A stretch of 64,000 nucleotides of DNA from Phycisphaerales bacterium. GTDB lineage: Bacteria; Planctomycetota; Phycisphaerae; Phycisphaerales; UBA1924. Made by a program: the position numbers and the translations under genes. The stretch spans positions 124,001 through 188,000 of the forward strand of contig JADLGW010000058.1 in NCBI GenBank assembly GCA_020849105.1, written 5' to 3'. How positions within the stretch are numbered: position 1 is the first letter of the stretch; each line of letters begins with the position of its first letter. Under the pieces are notes generated by a model that saw only the letters and a program-made list of their open reading frames with translations, did not search any database and was not told the DNA's origin. Of the stretch, positions 53,066 through 61,849 are shown one piece after another.

Positions 53066-53587
53066 TCACGCGAACAGCAAGCCCCGCGCGCCCTCGATCT
53101 CGAGCAGCCGCTCCTTCCGCCACAGCCCGCCGCCGTACCCGGTCAGCGACCCGTCCGATCCGATGACCCGGTGGCACGGGATGATGATCGCGATCCGGTT
53201 GTCGCCGTTGGCCCGCGCCACGGCGCGCACGGCGCTCGGCCGCCCGACCTCCCCGGCGACGGTCGCGTACGACCGGGTTTGTCCGTGCGGGATCCGCCGC
53301 AGCGCCTCCCACACCTTGACCTGGAACTCCGTTCCCCGGACCGCCAGCGGCACCGTGAAGCGCCGCAGCCCGCCGGCGAAGTACGCCGACAACTCCCGCC
53401 GCAGCGTCGCCAGGTGCCTGTGCTGACCCGGCGCCGCGCCGGCCTTGAAGCGCCGCTTCATCGTCTCGATCTGACGCTTGATCGCGCGCCGGTCCACGAA
53501 CTCCAGCAGGCACACGCCCTCCCCGACCGCTCCCGCCAGGAGCGGCCCCACCGGTGATTCGATCCAGTCCACGGTGATCACTTCCAT
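53066..53587 (-). CDS. ogt: Ogt, O6-methylguanine-DNA methyltransferase
   Basis: This suicide repair protein moves the methyl group from O6-methylguanine to its own cysteine. The active site IIPCHRVIG, the preceding helix-turn-helix (EVGRPSAVRAVARANGDNRI) and the FQVKVWEALRRIPHGQT block are canonical. The C-terminus (GGLWRKERLLEIEG) is complete. Length 173 aa from ATG 53587. A longer form from 53635 is possible, since no clear ribosome site distinguishes them. Confidence 0.93.
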   Translation of the reverse strand: MEVITVDWIESPVGPLLAGAVGEGVCLLEFVDRRAIKRQIETMKRRFKAGAAPGQHRHLATLRRELSAYFAGGLRRFTVPLAVRGTEFQVKVWEALRRIPHGQTRSYATVAGEVGRPSAVRAVARANGDNRIAIIIPCHRVIGSDGSLTGYGGGLWRKERLLEIEGARGLLFA

Positions 53588-53752
53588 CGTGCTCGCCCCG
53601 CCCGGGCTTTCCCCGAAGGCGACCGCTCGATACATGATGTCCGGGAATGGCGGCACAGGGAGCATTGTGGCCGTCCCCTCGCCGCCCCGCCACCGCGAAC
53701 GGCGCGCCGAATCCAGGTTCCGGGACCGCCGGCCCCCGCCGCGGGCCGCCCG

Positions 53753-56572
53753 TCACTCGATTGTGACCGAACGGTTGATCCGCGCACCGCTCTCGATGTC
53801 GCGCACGCCGACGGTGATCCGCTTCCCGCGGAGCGACGCCGCCCCGCCGGGGAACCCGAACCGCCGCACCGCGGTGTCGCCGGGCTTGAGCCCGCTGACC
53901 GACGCCCGGTTGCGCGGGTACCCCGCGTCGGCCGGGCCGAACGCGCTGACCTCGAACGTCACGGGCGCCGTCCCGTTGTTCCCCACCATCGCCTCGACGA
54001 TCAGGTCCGGGCCCGACGGGTCCGGACCGAGCCGGTACGACAGGTCCAGCCGGATCGAGTCCAGCCCGATCTCCAGCGGCGCCCGCATCCGCAAGCGCCC
54101 GGTGGAACGGCCGCCCTCCAGTTCCACCTCCGCCACGAAGTCGCGCACCCCCGCCTCTTCCACGGGGCTGAAGGCGATCGTTACCGGGATGCTGATCGTC
54201 TCGTGCGGACCGGCGCTGAACCGCGTCACCCGCGGCGTGATCCGCCAGTTGCGGTCGCGCTGCCCCGCCGCGGCCGAGTACCCGCCAGGCTCCACGATCA
54301 CCAGTTTTCCCTCGACGGCGGTCCCCCACGGGTTGGTCAGCAGGATGCGGTGCTCGTGCTCCTCCTGTGTGCATGGGGCGAAGCCGGGTTCCAGCCGGAA
54401 GGAAGCCGCCAACTGCGCGAACTCGACGTCCACACCCTCCAGGAACACCGGCTCGTCGGTGATCGCCAGGTGGTGCGGCGGGGTGGCCGCAGACCCGGCC
54501 CCCTCGTCCACCTGCGGCACAATGCGCTCGTTCCCGTACAGATCGATCGCGGTCACGCGCCCATCGCCCAGGTACGCGTGGATCGCCGCGGCGGCCGTCG
54601 CCGCCTCGCGCCACGCGACCAGTGCGCCGGTCGTCTCCGCGGAGGCCCCGGCATCCGGCGCCAGGATGAAGCAGCGCACCCCCGGCGCCACCGGGAACAG
54701 TCCCGCCACATGCCGTCCGCGCAGCCGCTGCGACAGGTTCGCCCACACGGCCATCCCCACGCCCGGCATCACCCGACCGCCCGCGACGGTCCAGGGCGAG
54801 ATCAGCCCCAGTTCAGGCGCCGCTCCGGGCAGCACGGGGTCGAAGCCGCCGGCGAACTCCACGGCACGCCGCAACAGGTCGGCCGCGACATCGCGCCGTG
54901 AGTACTCCTCCTCCGGCAGCGAGAGGAACGCCGCCGCGATCGGCGGCAGGCCCGTGCGCGGTCCGGCCGCCTCAACCCACGATGCCGCCACGTCGGACAT
55001 CCCCTCCGGCCGGGCGGTCGGCGCGACGGTCAGCGCGATCAGCCCGGGCGCGTCTCCACCGAGCAGGTGCGGCGGGGGCGCCAGTTCCAGCGGCCACGGC
55101 AGCACGAGCCGCGGGCCGGGCACGACGCGCCCGATCTGCGCCTGGAGCCGCACGATGCTCCCCGCGGCGTCGCTGCGCAGCCACGCGGGCTGCGCCCGGT
55201 GCCGCCCTACCTGCCACCGCTGCACGCTCTGCCCGAACTTGTCCAGGAAGGGCAGCAGCATCGGCTCCCAGCCGGCTTCGGCGGTGGAGAGCACGCTGAG
55301 CGGGTCGTCGGGGTCCACCCGAACCCGGGCCGCGAGCCCGGCCGGGGCCCGCGGCAGCGAGAACGTGAGGCGGCGCCCATCCCCCAGCAGCAGCGCGACG
55401 TTCGACGCCAGCCCGTCGATCTCGGCTGGGATGGCCGCGGGATTGAGCGATTCACTCCACACCGGGATGGTCACGCTCGCGGCGCCCGCCCCGCGGGCTA
55501 GGTCCGGCAGCGCATCGCGGACGGCCCCCGGCAGGTCGGCCATGATCAGGCCCAGCCGCCCGCTGCCCCCCGCGGCCGCCTTCGGCAGGTACACGAAGTC
55601 CACATACGACGACCCCACCCGGCGCGACCCGCTCATCACGTCGAGGGTGGCGCGGTACCAGCCGAACCGCGCCACGCGCGGCGCCCACTCGCGCCAGCCG
55701 GCGCCGGGGGCCACCGGCTGTTCGGAGGAATCCACCAGGGCCCCGAGGTCGTCGTACAGGCGCACACGCGACGTGATCCGCTCGCCCGTCATGTCGCGCA
55801 CCAGCGTCCGCACCCGCGGCGTGTCCGGAGCCGTCGTGATGTTCGCGGCGCTGCCGGTCGCGATCGTCACCCGCGGCAACTGCGCCACCGTCACGTCGTC
55901 GAACCACGCGGCGCCGCGGATGTCCTGCGGCCACACCTGGTGCTCGCCCAGTGTTGCCGACGCGTAACGCTCCGGCTGCAGCAGTTCCAGCTCCACCTGA
56001 AGGAAGGCCGCGTCCGCCCAGTGTCCGGGCAGGTTGATGCTCGTCGTCACCCACCCGGTCTCGGCCAGCACCAGGTCGCCGTGGGTGACGGAGCCGTCGA
56101 CCGCCTCCCCCGCGCTGTCCACGACCCAGGCGGTGAGTCGGGCGCGGGCGTGCTCCAGCCGGTAGGTGCGCACTCGTGCGGAGATCAGGTAGTCCGCATC
56201 GGGGAAGATCGGCAGCACACCGGCATCCACCCGGACCGCGGTGCTGCCGCCGGCGGTCGGCAGGCACAGCGAGCCCTCGCCCTCGCAGGCGAAGGTGTAG
56301 TCGAGGTAGGCCTGGTTCCAGACGGGGAATCCGGCGCGCGGCACCCGGGGGGCGTCCGGGGTCGGGCCGGGATCGTCCTGGTGCCGGCTCCAGTGGCGCG
56401 GGACGGAGTACGGGTTGGTGGTGCGTTCCTCGAAGTCGAAGCGCCCGACGACGCGCCCGGCTGCCGCGGGGCGCGAGGCCTCCGCCGGAGTGGTGGGCAC
56501 GCCGCCCGGCTGCGCGGCCACCGCGCCGCAGGCCGCGGCCAGCACACCCAGGGCGCGGAAGGGGCGCGGCAT
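53753..56572 (-). CDS. Large secreted protein of unknown function
   Basis: The 939-aa protein has a signal peptide (FRALGVLAAACGAVAAQ). The first ~250 residues look like a carbohydrate-binding jelly-roll (FDFEERTTNPYSVPRHWSRH, ISARVRTYRLEHARARLTAW). Later parts contain a TIM-barrel-like region (GLIMADLPGAVRDALPDLAR, LVLPWPLELAPPPHLLGG) and at least two Ig-like beta modules near the end (LIVEAMVGNNGTAPVTFEVS). A polysaccharide-active enzyme is possible but no catalytic pair can be assigned. The pheS gene is divergent 65 nt away. Confidence 0.65.
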   Translation of the reverse strand: MPRPFRALGVLAAACGAVAAQPGGVPTTPAEASRPAAAGRVVGRFDFEERTTNPYSVPRHWSRHQDDPGPTPDAPRVPRAGFPVWNQAYLDYTFACEGEGSLCLPTAGGSTAVRVDAGVLPIFPDADYLISARVRTYRLEHARARLTAWVVDSAGEAVDGSVTHGDLVLAETGWVTTSINLPGHWADAAFLQVELELLQPERYASATLGEHQVWPQDIRGAAWFDDVTVAQLPRVTIATGSAANITTAPDTPRVRTLVRDMTGERITSRVRLYDDLGALVDSSEQPVAPGAGWREWAPRVARFGWYRATLDVMSGSRRVGSSYVDFVYLPKAAAGGSGRLGLIMADLPGAVRDALPDLARGAGAASVTIPVWSESLNPAAIPAEIDGLASNVALLLGDGRRLTFSLPRAPAGLAARVRVDPDDPLSVLSTAEAGWEPMLLPFLDKFGQSVQRWQVGRHRAQPAWLRSDAAGSIVRLQAQIGRVVPGPRLVLPWPLELAPPPHLLGGDAPGLIALTVAPTARPEGMSDVAASWVEAAGPRTGLPPIAAAFLSLPEEEYSRRDVAADLLRRAVEFAGGFDPVLPGAAPELGLISPWTVAGGRVMPGVGMAVWANLSQRLRGRHVAGLFPVAPGVRCFILAPDAGASAETTGALVAWREAATAAAAIHAYLGDGRVTAIDLYGNERIVPQVDEGAGSAATPPHHLAITDEPVFLEGVDVEFAQLAASFRLEPGFAPCTQEEHEHRILLTNPWGTAVEGKLVIVEPGGYSAAAGQRDRNWRITPRVTRFSAGPHETISIPVTIAFSPVEEAGVRDFVAEVELEGGRSTGRLRMRAPLEIGLDSIRLDLSYRLGPDPSGPDLIVEAMVGNNGTAPVTFEVSAFGPADAGYPRNRASVSGLKPGDTAVRRFGFPGGAASLRGKRITVGVRDIESGARINRSVTIE

Positions 56573-56637
56573 ACCACCACATCGGCGTGTTCCGGCCCCC
56601 GGCTGGAGCGCCGGGCCGTGGACGTTATCATCCGCCC

Positions 56638-57669
56638 GTGCTGGAATCGCTCGACCAACTCGAAGCCGCGGCGATGCAGGACCTGGGCGGCGTCGCGGAG
56701 AGCGCTGGGCTGGAGGCGTGGCGCATCGCGTACCTGGGGGCGAAGGGGAAACTCAGGGCGGCGATGGCGGGGCTGAAGGATGTTCCCAGGGACCAGAAAC
56801 CGGCCGCGGGGGCCCGCCTGAACGCGGTGAAGTCGGCGCTGGAAACGGCGTTCGCAACGCGCCGGGCGGCGATCGGGACAGGGGAGGCGGCGGCCGGGCC
56901 GCGGGTCGACCTGACGGAGCCGGGGCTGATGGAATCGGCGGGGCCGGGGCGGCGGCACATCCTGTCGCGGGTGCGCGAGGAACTGGTGGAGGTGTTCGCG
57001 CGGATGGGGTTCGGGGTGGCGCAGGGTCCGGAACTGGAGGACGACGAGCACAACTTCGTCAGGCTCAACATCCCGGCCGGCCACCCGGCGCGGGAGCCGT
57101 CGGAGAACTACTACGTGCGGGCGGCGGGGGGCCGGGACCAGGGCACGGGCGTCCAGCCGCTGATGCTGCGGTCGCAGACCAGCACGGTGCAGGTGCGGAC
57201 GATGGAGACACGGAAGCCGCCGATCCGGGTGATCGCGCCGGGGCGCGTGTACCGGCCCGACACGGTGGACGCGACGCACCATTTCATGTTCCATCAGATC
57301 GAGGGGCTGGCGGTCGACCGCGGGCTGTCGATGGCGGACCTGTCGACGACGCTCTTCCAGTTCGCCCGGGCGTACTTCGGCGACGAAGCGAGGGTGCGGC
57401 TGCGGCCGAGTTACTTCCCGTTCACCGAGCCCAGCGCCGAGTTCGACCTGTGGATCGCGCTGCGGCCGGGGGATGCGCCCCGCTGGATGGAACTGGGCGG
57501 GTGCGGCATGGTGGACCCGGCGGTGCTGACGGCGTGCGGGATCGACCCGGAGCAGTGGTCGGGGTTCGCGTTCGGGTTCGGGATCGACAGGCTGGCGATG
57601 GGGAAGTACCGGATCCCGGACATCCGGCTGCTGCTGGAGAACGACCTGCGGTTCCTGGGCGCGGTCTGA
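56638..57669 (+). CDS. pheS: PheS, phenylalanine-tRNA ligase alpha subunit
   Basis: PheS carries the class II catalytic core that charges tRNA-Phe. An N-terminal coiled coil (QLEAAAMQDLGGVAESAG) leads to motif 2 (RVYRPDTVDATHHFMFHQIE) and motif 3 (WSGFAFGFGIDRLAMGKYRI). Length 343 aa is standard. The start is GTG 56638. Unusually, pheT does not follow; the next gene is a small membrane protein, so the beta subunit must be elsewhere. Confidence 0.95.
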   Translation: MLESLDQLEAAAMQDLGGVAESAGLEAWRIAYLGAKGKLRAAMAGLKDVPRDQKPAAGARLNAVKSALETAFATRRAAIGTGEAAAGPRVDLTEPGLMESAGPGRRHILSRVREELVEVFARMGFGVAQGPELEDDEHNFVRLNIPAGHPAREPSENYYVRAAGGRDQGTGVQPLMLRSQTSTVQVRTMETRKPPIRVIAPGRVYRPDTVDATHHFMFHQIEGLAVDRGLSMADLSTTLFQFARAYFGDEARVRLRPSYFPFTEPSAEFDLWIALRPGDAPRWMELGGCGMVDPAVLTACGIDPEQWSGFAFGFGIDRLAMGKYRIPDIRLLLENDLRFLGAV

Positions 57670-57702
57670 CGCCTGGGGCCCCGATGCAGTACCCTGCGGG
57701 GC

Positions 57703-58263
57703 ATGGAGACCAGCGCGACCAGCCCGGACTTCGACCCGTCGCTCATCCCCGATGAGCCGCCGCGGTGGCCGGCGGTGGTCGGGACGATCAGCATCATCTG
57801 GGCGGTGCTGGGGTTCGGGTGCGGGGCGCTCTTTGTCGGGAAGATTCTGTTCTTCCCCGGCGACCCCAACGTGAACCCTCCGACGAACATGACGCCGCTG
57901 TTCCTGCTGGTGGTGGGGGGCGGGTTTCTGCTGGGGTTCCTGCTGCTGGCGGCGGGGGTCGCGGGCGTGATGCGCCGGCCGGGGACACGCGGCCTGCACC
58001 TGGCCTACGCCGTGCTCGGCCTGCTGCTGATGATCCCCGGAGTGCTCCAGCAGATGCAGGCCAACGCGGACATGGTCTCGTGGGCCCAGAACCACCCGGA
58101 TACGGACTTCGGGAAGATGATGGCCGGGGCGTTCGCCGGGTACATGCTGCCGATCAGCCTCGGGTGCTACGGGCTGGTGGCGCTCCCGTACCCGCTGTTC
58201 TGCCTGGTGTGGTTCGGGCTGGTGAAGCGGCGTGCCGCGGAAATCAGGCCACTGGTGACCTGA
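57703..58263 (+). CDS. Hypothetical four-helix membrane protein
   Basis: The 186-aa product has four hydrophobic segments: VVGTISIIWAVLGFGCGALF, LFLLVVGGGFLLGFLLLAAG, LAYAVLGLLLMIPGVL and ISLGCYGLVALPYPLFCLVW. The N-terminal 22 residues are acidic and soluble. No family is recognised. It starts 33 nt after pheS and could be co-transcribed with it. Confidence 0.7.
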   Translation: METSATSPDFDPSLIPDEPPRWPAVVGTISIIWAVLGFGCGALFVGKILFFPGDPNVNPPTNMTPLFLLVVGGGFLLGFLLLAAGVAGVMRRPGTRGLHLAYAVLGLLLMIPGVLQQMQANADMVSWAQNHPDTDFGKMMAGAFAGYMLPISLGCYGLVALPYPLFCLVWFGLVKRRAAEIRPLVT

Positions 58264-58343
58264 CGGGTGCACCGTCGCGGTACGGCGCCCGTGGGTGTGC
58301 TCAGCGGCCGTTGGTGCCGCGCCCGCGTATACTCGCGTCAGCC

Positions 58344-58415
58344 GCGGGCGTAGTTCAGCGGTAGAACGTCAGCTTCCCAAGCTGAATGTCGCCGGTTCGA
58401 TCCCGGTCGCCCGCT
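58344..58415 (+). tRNA. tRNA-Gly (CCC)
   Basis: The acceptor stem is GCGGGCG / CGCCCGC (58344-58350 with 58408-58414). The D-arm GTTCAGCGGTAGAAC, the anticodon loop TTCCCAA (anticodon CCC) and the T-arm CCGGTTCGATCCCGG complete the cloverleaf. T58415 is the discriminator, and CCA is not encoded. Its 3' end borders an integrase-bearing element and is the probable attachment site. Confidence 0.95.
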
Positions 58416-58421
58416 TTGTCT

Positions 58422-58456
58422 GCCGCCGATGTCACACGATGACACCGGCGGCTTTT
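58422..58456 (+). terminator. Rho-independent terminator after tRNA-Gly
   Basis: A 13-bp stem with one mismatch (GCCGCCGATGTCA at 58422-58434 with TGACACCGGCGGC at 58440-58452) and a CACGA loop is followed by TTTT (58453-58456), seven bases after the tRNA. Confidence 0.8.
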
Positions 58457-58565
58457 CGTTGACAAACCCCGCAGATTCCGCGAGGTTTGGCGACGCGGGC
58501 GGGGGCGGCGGGACCGGGGCCAACGGCCCGACGATGACAGGGAATGACCTGGGCGGACGCTCGCT

Positions 58566-58601
58566 TGTGCAAGCGCGTGTGCAAGCGGTTGTGCAAGGTG
58601 G
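58566..58601. repeat. Three 12-bp direct repeats (TGTGCAAG core)
   Basis: TGTGCAAGCGCG, TGTGCAAGCGGT and TGTGCAAGGTGG lie head to tail, about 150 nt inside the element from the tRNA-Gly 3' end. Regular 12-bp spacing next to an attachment site suggests arm-type recombinase sites or iterons. No gene covers them with confidence. Confidence 0.6.
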
Positions 58602-58687
58602 AGCGGGATGCGGACCGGAAGCCGCCGTCCCAACGGTTTAGGATCTCCTGAATGTCTGGGAACATCGACAAATCCGGAGGTACATCG

Positions 58688-59536
58688 GTGAGGCTGTGGT
58701 GCGTCGCTGCCAGCGATGCGCCCATCGTGGCAGTGATTGCACGCCTTTATGGCGAGAAGCGATGGACATGCCTTCTTCGGTGGAATTGGAAGGAGTCGCT
58801 GGTCGAGGAAGGGGCTTGGACTTCGATGGACATCGCCGCGCATCGGTGCTGCCTGTCGTCGGACGGCGAGTTTTTCTTCTACCACGCGACGGGTGGATCA
58901 GATGGACCGTTTCCTGGGTTCTACGGCGGTGCGTTCGCCGTCTCAAGGCTCCCGTGGTTGTCTGCGCTTACTGATACGACGACCTTCGGACCAGCTGGAG
59001 GCTGGAAATCACGAGACGCACTTCCGGACAGTGAGCAGCAGCATCTCTGGAGTCTCTTCGAGGACTGGCCAGCGTTCGTGCGTGACGAACATTGGCCACG
59101 TCAGCTTGGTCGCATTTGGCGTGCGGCAACTACAGACGACATGACGCTGGCAGGGGCTCAGCTGGAACGATCGCACCTCGTAGCGGCGGCGGATCTGCCG
59201 GACTCGGGACTCCGTGTGTACGCGGTCGTCCGTTCGCACACGGACAAGTGGGGCGGGCATCACTGGAGCATCTGGCACAAAGATCTGACGTACTTCATTC
59301 GCCCGACGATTGGGATCGACAACCCGCTGCAAGAGCTCAGCGGCGTACGATGGGCCTGCCCAACGGGCGGCGGTCGACTGCTCCTTGCGACGTCCGACGC
59401 GAAACTGCGAGTGCTCCGCTTCAAGTACAAGACTGGAGCGGATGCAACGTTCAGCGTCGAGCAAGAGCATGATCTGGCGTCCTTGACGCCGCGACCTGAG
59501 CCAGCTCCTTCTTCGGCGAAGGCAGGGCTCGCTTGA
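58688..59536 (+). CDS. Hypothetical element cargo protein
   Basis: The 282-aa protein is Trp-rich (KRWTCLLRWNW, LWSLFEDWPAFVRDEHWPRQ), with beta-propeller-like phrases (HRCCLSSDGEFFFYHA, GGRLLLATSDAKLRVLRF). It has no signal peptide and no catalytic motif that I recognise. GTG 58688 is preferred over ATG 58652 because GGAGGT sits 6 nt upstream. The DNA is less GC-rich than the chromosome around it. It lies alone between the attachment site and the integrase, convergent to it, the position where cargo genes are often found. Confidence 0.6.
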   Translation: MRLWCVAASDAPIVAVIARLYGEKRWTCLLRWNWKESLVEEGAWTSMDIAAHRCCLSSDGEFFFYHATGGSDGPFPGFYGGAFAVSRLPWLSALTDTTTFGPAGGWKSRDALPDSEQQHLWSLFEDWPAFVRDEHWPRQLGRIWRAATTDDMTLAGAQLERSHLVAAADLPDSGLRVYAVVRSHTDKWGGHHWSIWHKDLTYFIRPTIGIDNPLQELSGVRWACPTGGGRLLLATSDAKLRVLRFKYKTGADATFSVEQEHDLASLTPRPEPAPSSAKAGLA

Positions 59537-59579
59537 CCATAGCGAAGATGATTGTGCCCGTGACGAGCAGCGCCGCTTT

Positions 59580-61022
59580 TCAATGTGAAGCAGACGTTGA
59601 TCTGCTGACCACGCCCAGCGGCAGGTCTGGCAGGCTGGCCACCGCCCCGGCCACGTCGAGCAGTTTCGGATCGGTGTAGACGTTGGCCGTGAGGCTCGGG
59701 TCGCTGTGCCGCATCGCGGCCTGGGCCGTCCGCAGCGGAACACCCGCCTTCGACAGGTGCGTGCCAAAGGTGTGCCGCAGGGCATGGATGTCGATCGTTC
59801 GGCCGCGGTCGTCGGTCTTGATGACGACCTCCTTGCCATCGCGTTTCTCGATACGGGCCAGCCCGGCGAAGACTAGGTCGCGGTCGAAGATGCGGATGAG
59901 CCCTTCGGGCACGTCGAAGAGCGGCTCGTCGGTGGGCAGTGACGCCGGGATCGGCTCCTCCGCGTTGCGGGCGGCCTGCTGCGCCCACGCCAGCCGGTCG
60001 GCCAGCCACGAGCGGATGTCGGCGGCGAGGTCCGTCCGCAGCGGGATCTCCGACCCGCGGCGGTTCTTCTCGTCCCGGGCGTTCAGCAACAGGTGCGGCA
60101 CCCGACCGCCAAGATCGACCTGGCCCACAGTGATGCTGGCCAGTTCGCCCTTCCGCAAGCCCGTGAGCACGAGCGTCTTGTAGATCAGCGCCCGCTCGCG
60201 GCCGATGTGCAGCAGGTTCTCGCGCGTCGCGTCGGACAACTTCGCCTGGGCCTGCCCCTTCGCCTCCCCGCGCCGCACGGTCAGCGCGTCGGCCAGGGGG
60301 CGGCGCTGCGCGGCGTCCAGAAGTCGGGCCAGTTCCTCTTCGGTCAGCGCCCGGCGCTGCCGCCGCGTGTCGGCCCGCTGGTCGGCCACCGCGACGGCCA
60401 GCAGTGGGTTATGCGTGAGCCGTCCGGCGCGGACGCACCAGTTGACGAAGGTGACGCACGCCTGCCTGTACCCGTTCCGCGTGCCTGCGGACATGCCGGT
60501 GTCGGCCTGATCCCGCAGCCAGCGCTCGACCGTCGCAGCCGTGAAGTCGCGGAGGCGCTTCACGCCGCGGTCGGTGGCGACGCGGGCCACCCGGCGGCGG
60601 GCCTGGACGTACCAGTGCTCGGTGCTGCCCTTCAGACGCAGGTGGTCGCGCCACGCGTCGAGGTTCGTCTCGATCGACTCGGCCCCGTGCCGCGATGCAG
60701 CGTCCTCCTCGGGGGAGATCACGCCAGCGCGGATCAGCTCGGCCCGGCGCACCAGTTGGGCCAGCACGGCCCGCGCGGCGGTCTCGTCAGAGCACCCTGT
60801 CGGGCGCTCGACCCAGAACCCTGCGGCGTCGCGGAACTTGGCGATGTACGACTTCGTCTCGCCGCGAATGCGCACCCGGCCGTCGGCGGCGGTGAACACC
60901 TCGGCGGTCCGCGCTTTGCCGTTGCGAAGTTGGTAACGGGCCAGGCGCTTGCCGCGCTGCACGATGATCTGCGCGCTGGGCGGCAGGGGTGCGGTCCATG
61001 CTTTGCGGAACACGGTGCCCAT
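59580..61022 (-). CDS. int: Tyrosine recombinase (phage-type integrase)
   Basis: The 480-aa integrase has an N-terminal SAM-like core-binding domain (about 160-240; GVKRLRDFTAATVERWLRDQ) and a catalytic domain. Catalytic residues are visible: Arg in LTGLRKGEL, Lys in RDEKNRRG, His413 and Arg416 in HALRHTFGTHL, His439 in RHSDPS, and nucleophile Tyr449 in VYTDPKL. An N-terminal arm-binding part (about 50-110) is likely. It integrates the element at tRNA-Gly. A 137-nt gap separates it from the coupled gene chain upstream. Confidence 0.92.
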   Translation of the reverse strand: MGTVFRKAWTAPLPPSAQIIVQRGKRLARYQLRNGKARTAEVFTAADGRVRIRGETKSYIAKFRDAAGFWVERPTGCSDETAARAVLAQLVRRAELIRAGVISPEEDAASRHGAESIETNLDAWRDHLRLKGSTEHWYVQARRRVARVATDRGVKRLRDFTAATVERWLRDQADTGMSAGTRNGYRQACVTFVNWCVRAGRLTHNPLLAVAVADQRADTRRQRRALTEEELARLLDAAQRRPLADALTVRRGEAKGQAQAKLSDATRENLLHIGRERALIYKTLVLTGLRKGELASITVGQVDLGGRVPHLLLNARDEKNRRGSEIPLRTDLAADIRSWLADRLAWAQQAARNAEEPIPASLPTDEPLFDVPEGLIRIFDRDLVFAGLARIEKRDGKEVVIKTDDRGRTIDIHALRHTFGTHLSKAGVPLRTAQAAMRHSDPSLTANVYTDPKLLDVAGAVASLPDLPLGVVSRSTSASH

Positions 61023-61048
61023 CGGGCGGGGGTCTCCATCGCCCCGAC

Positions 61049-61138
61049 CTCGGCGGGTTGCCGAGATCTGGGGTCACACTCAGGGCTGGCCGGTGGCACG
61101 GGTCAAGTCGCCCCCCCGGCGGCAAAGCCAAGGGGCGA
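61049..61138. other. Hairpins in the gap upstream of the integrase
   Basis: CTCGGC / GCCGAG (61049-61065, 5-nt loop) and TCGCCCC / GGGGCGA (61108-61138, 17-nt loop) lie between the coiled-coil gene and the integrase. No T-run follows on the minus strand, so termination is doubtful; they may modulate integrase expression. Confidence 0.4.
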
Positions 61139-61159
61139 TGTATGTGGGGATGTGCGGGA

Positions 61160-61849
61160 CTACAGGGCGCTGCGGGCCTTGGCGTGCGCCCGCTCGGCGT
61201 CACTGAGCCGCGACTCCGCGGCCGCGAGGGCGGCCTTGGCCCGCTCGATCTCAGCGTTCAGCCGGGCCTCCTGCTCCTTGCGGTCGCGCGAGATGGGCAG
61301 GTACTGCAGATCGCGCTCCAGCCGCTGCACCTCCTCGCGGAGGCTGTTGCGCTTGTTGGTCGCGGCGATGACCACGGCGTGGGCCTGGTTGACCTTGGCC
61401 TCCAGTTCTTCACGCTCGAGCATCGCGACCACGTCCTTGGGCAGGTGGGACACAGGGATGAGCCCGTCGGCGTAGAGGGCCAGCACCCGCCGCGCGGCGG
61501 ACTCAGCGTCACCAGCCTCGCGCAGCGCGCTGCCAGTCTCGAGTGCCGCCGCTTCCGCCTCCGCTTCGAGCTTCTCGATCGCGGCCTGCGTCCGGGCGGC
61601 AACCGCATCCGAGTGGGCCTTGGCCTTGCTCGCGGCACGCCGCAGACGCATGACGCTGTCGGCGGCGTCCATGTCGTTGCGGATGTCCGCGATGCGGGCG
61701 AGGATGGCGTCCGCGGCCGCGAGCTCCATCCCGGCGTCGTTGGCCAGTTCCGCCAGGCGCTCCGGCGGCTCCTCGGACCACGCCGCGTTGATGAAAGCGG
61801 TGCGGGCCTGCTGCCTTTTGTTCTGAGCAATCTGTGCGAGTGACATCAT
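61160..61849 (-). CDS. Coiled-coil protein of the integrated element
   Basis: The 229-aa protein is Ala/Glu/Arg-rich with heptad-like stretches (KLEAEAEAAALETGSALREA, LREEVQRLERDLQYLPISRD, AEIERAKAALAAAESRLSDA). It starts MMSLAQIAQNKRQQART. No family is recognised; structural or DNA-packaging-like roles are possible. Its ATG overlaps the preceding stop by 4 nt. AAAGGACG lies upstream. Confidence 0.65.
   Translation of the reverse strand: MMSLAQIAQNKRQQARTAFINAAWSEEPPERLAELANDAGMELAAADAILARIADIRNDMDAADSVMRLRRAASKAKAHSDAVAARTQAAIEKLEAEAEAAALETGSALREAGDAESAARRVLALYADGLIPVSHLPKDVVAMLEREELEAKVNQAHAVVIAATNKRNSLREEVQRLERDLQYLPISRDRKEQEARLNAEIERAKAALAAAESRLSDAERAHAKARSAL

Noticed and set aside
58432..58725. 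A 97-aa minus-strand gene next to tRNA-Gly
   Set aside because: Its middle (LHNRLHTRLHKR) is only the translation of the 12-bp repeats, and it crosses the terminator and the start of the cargo gene.
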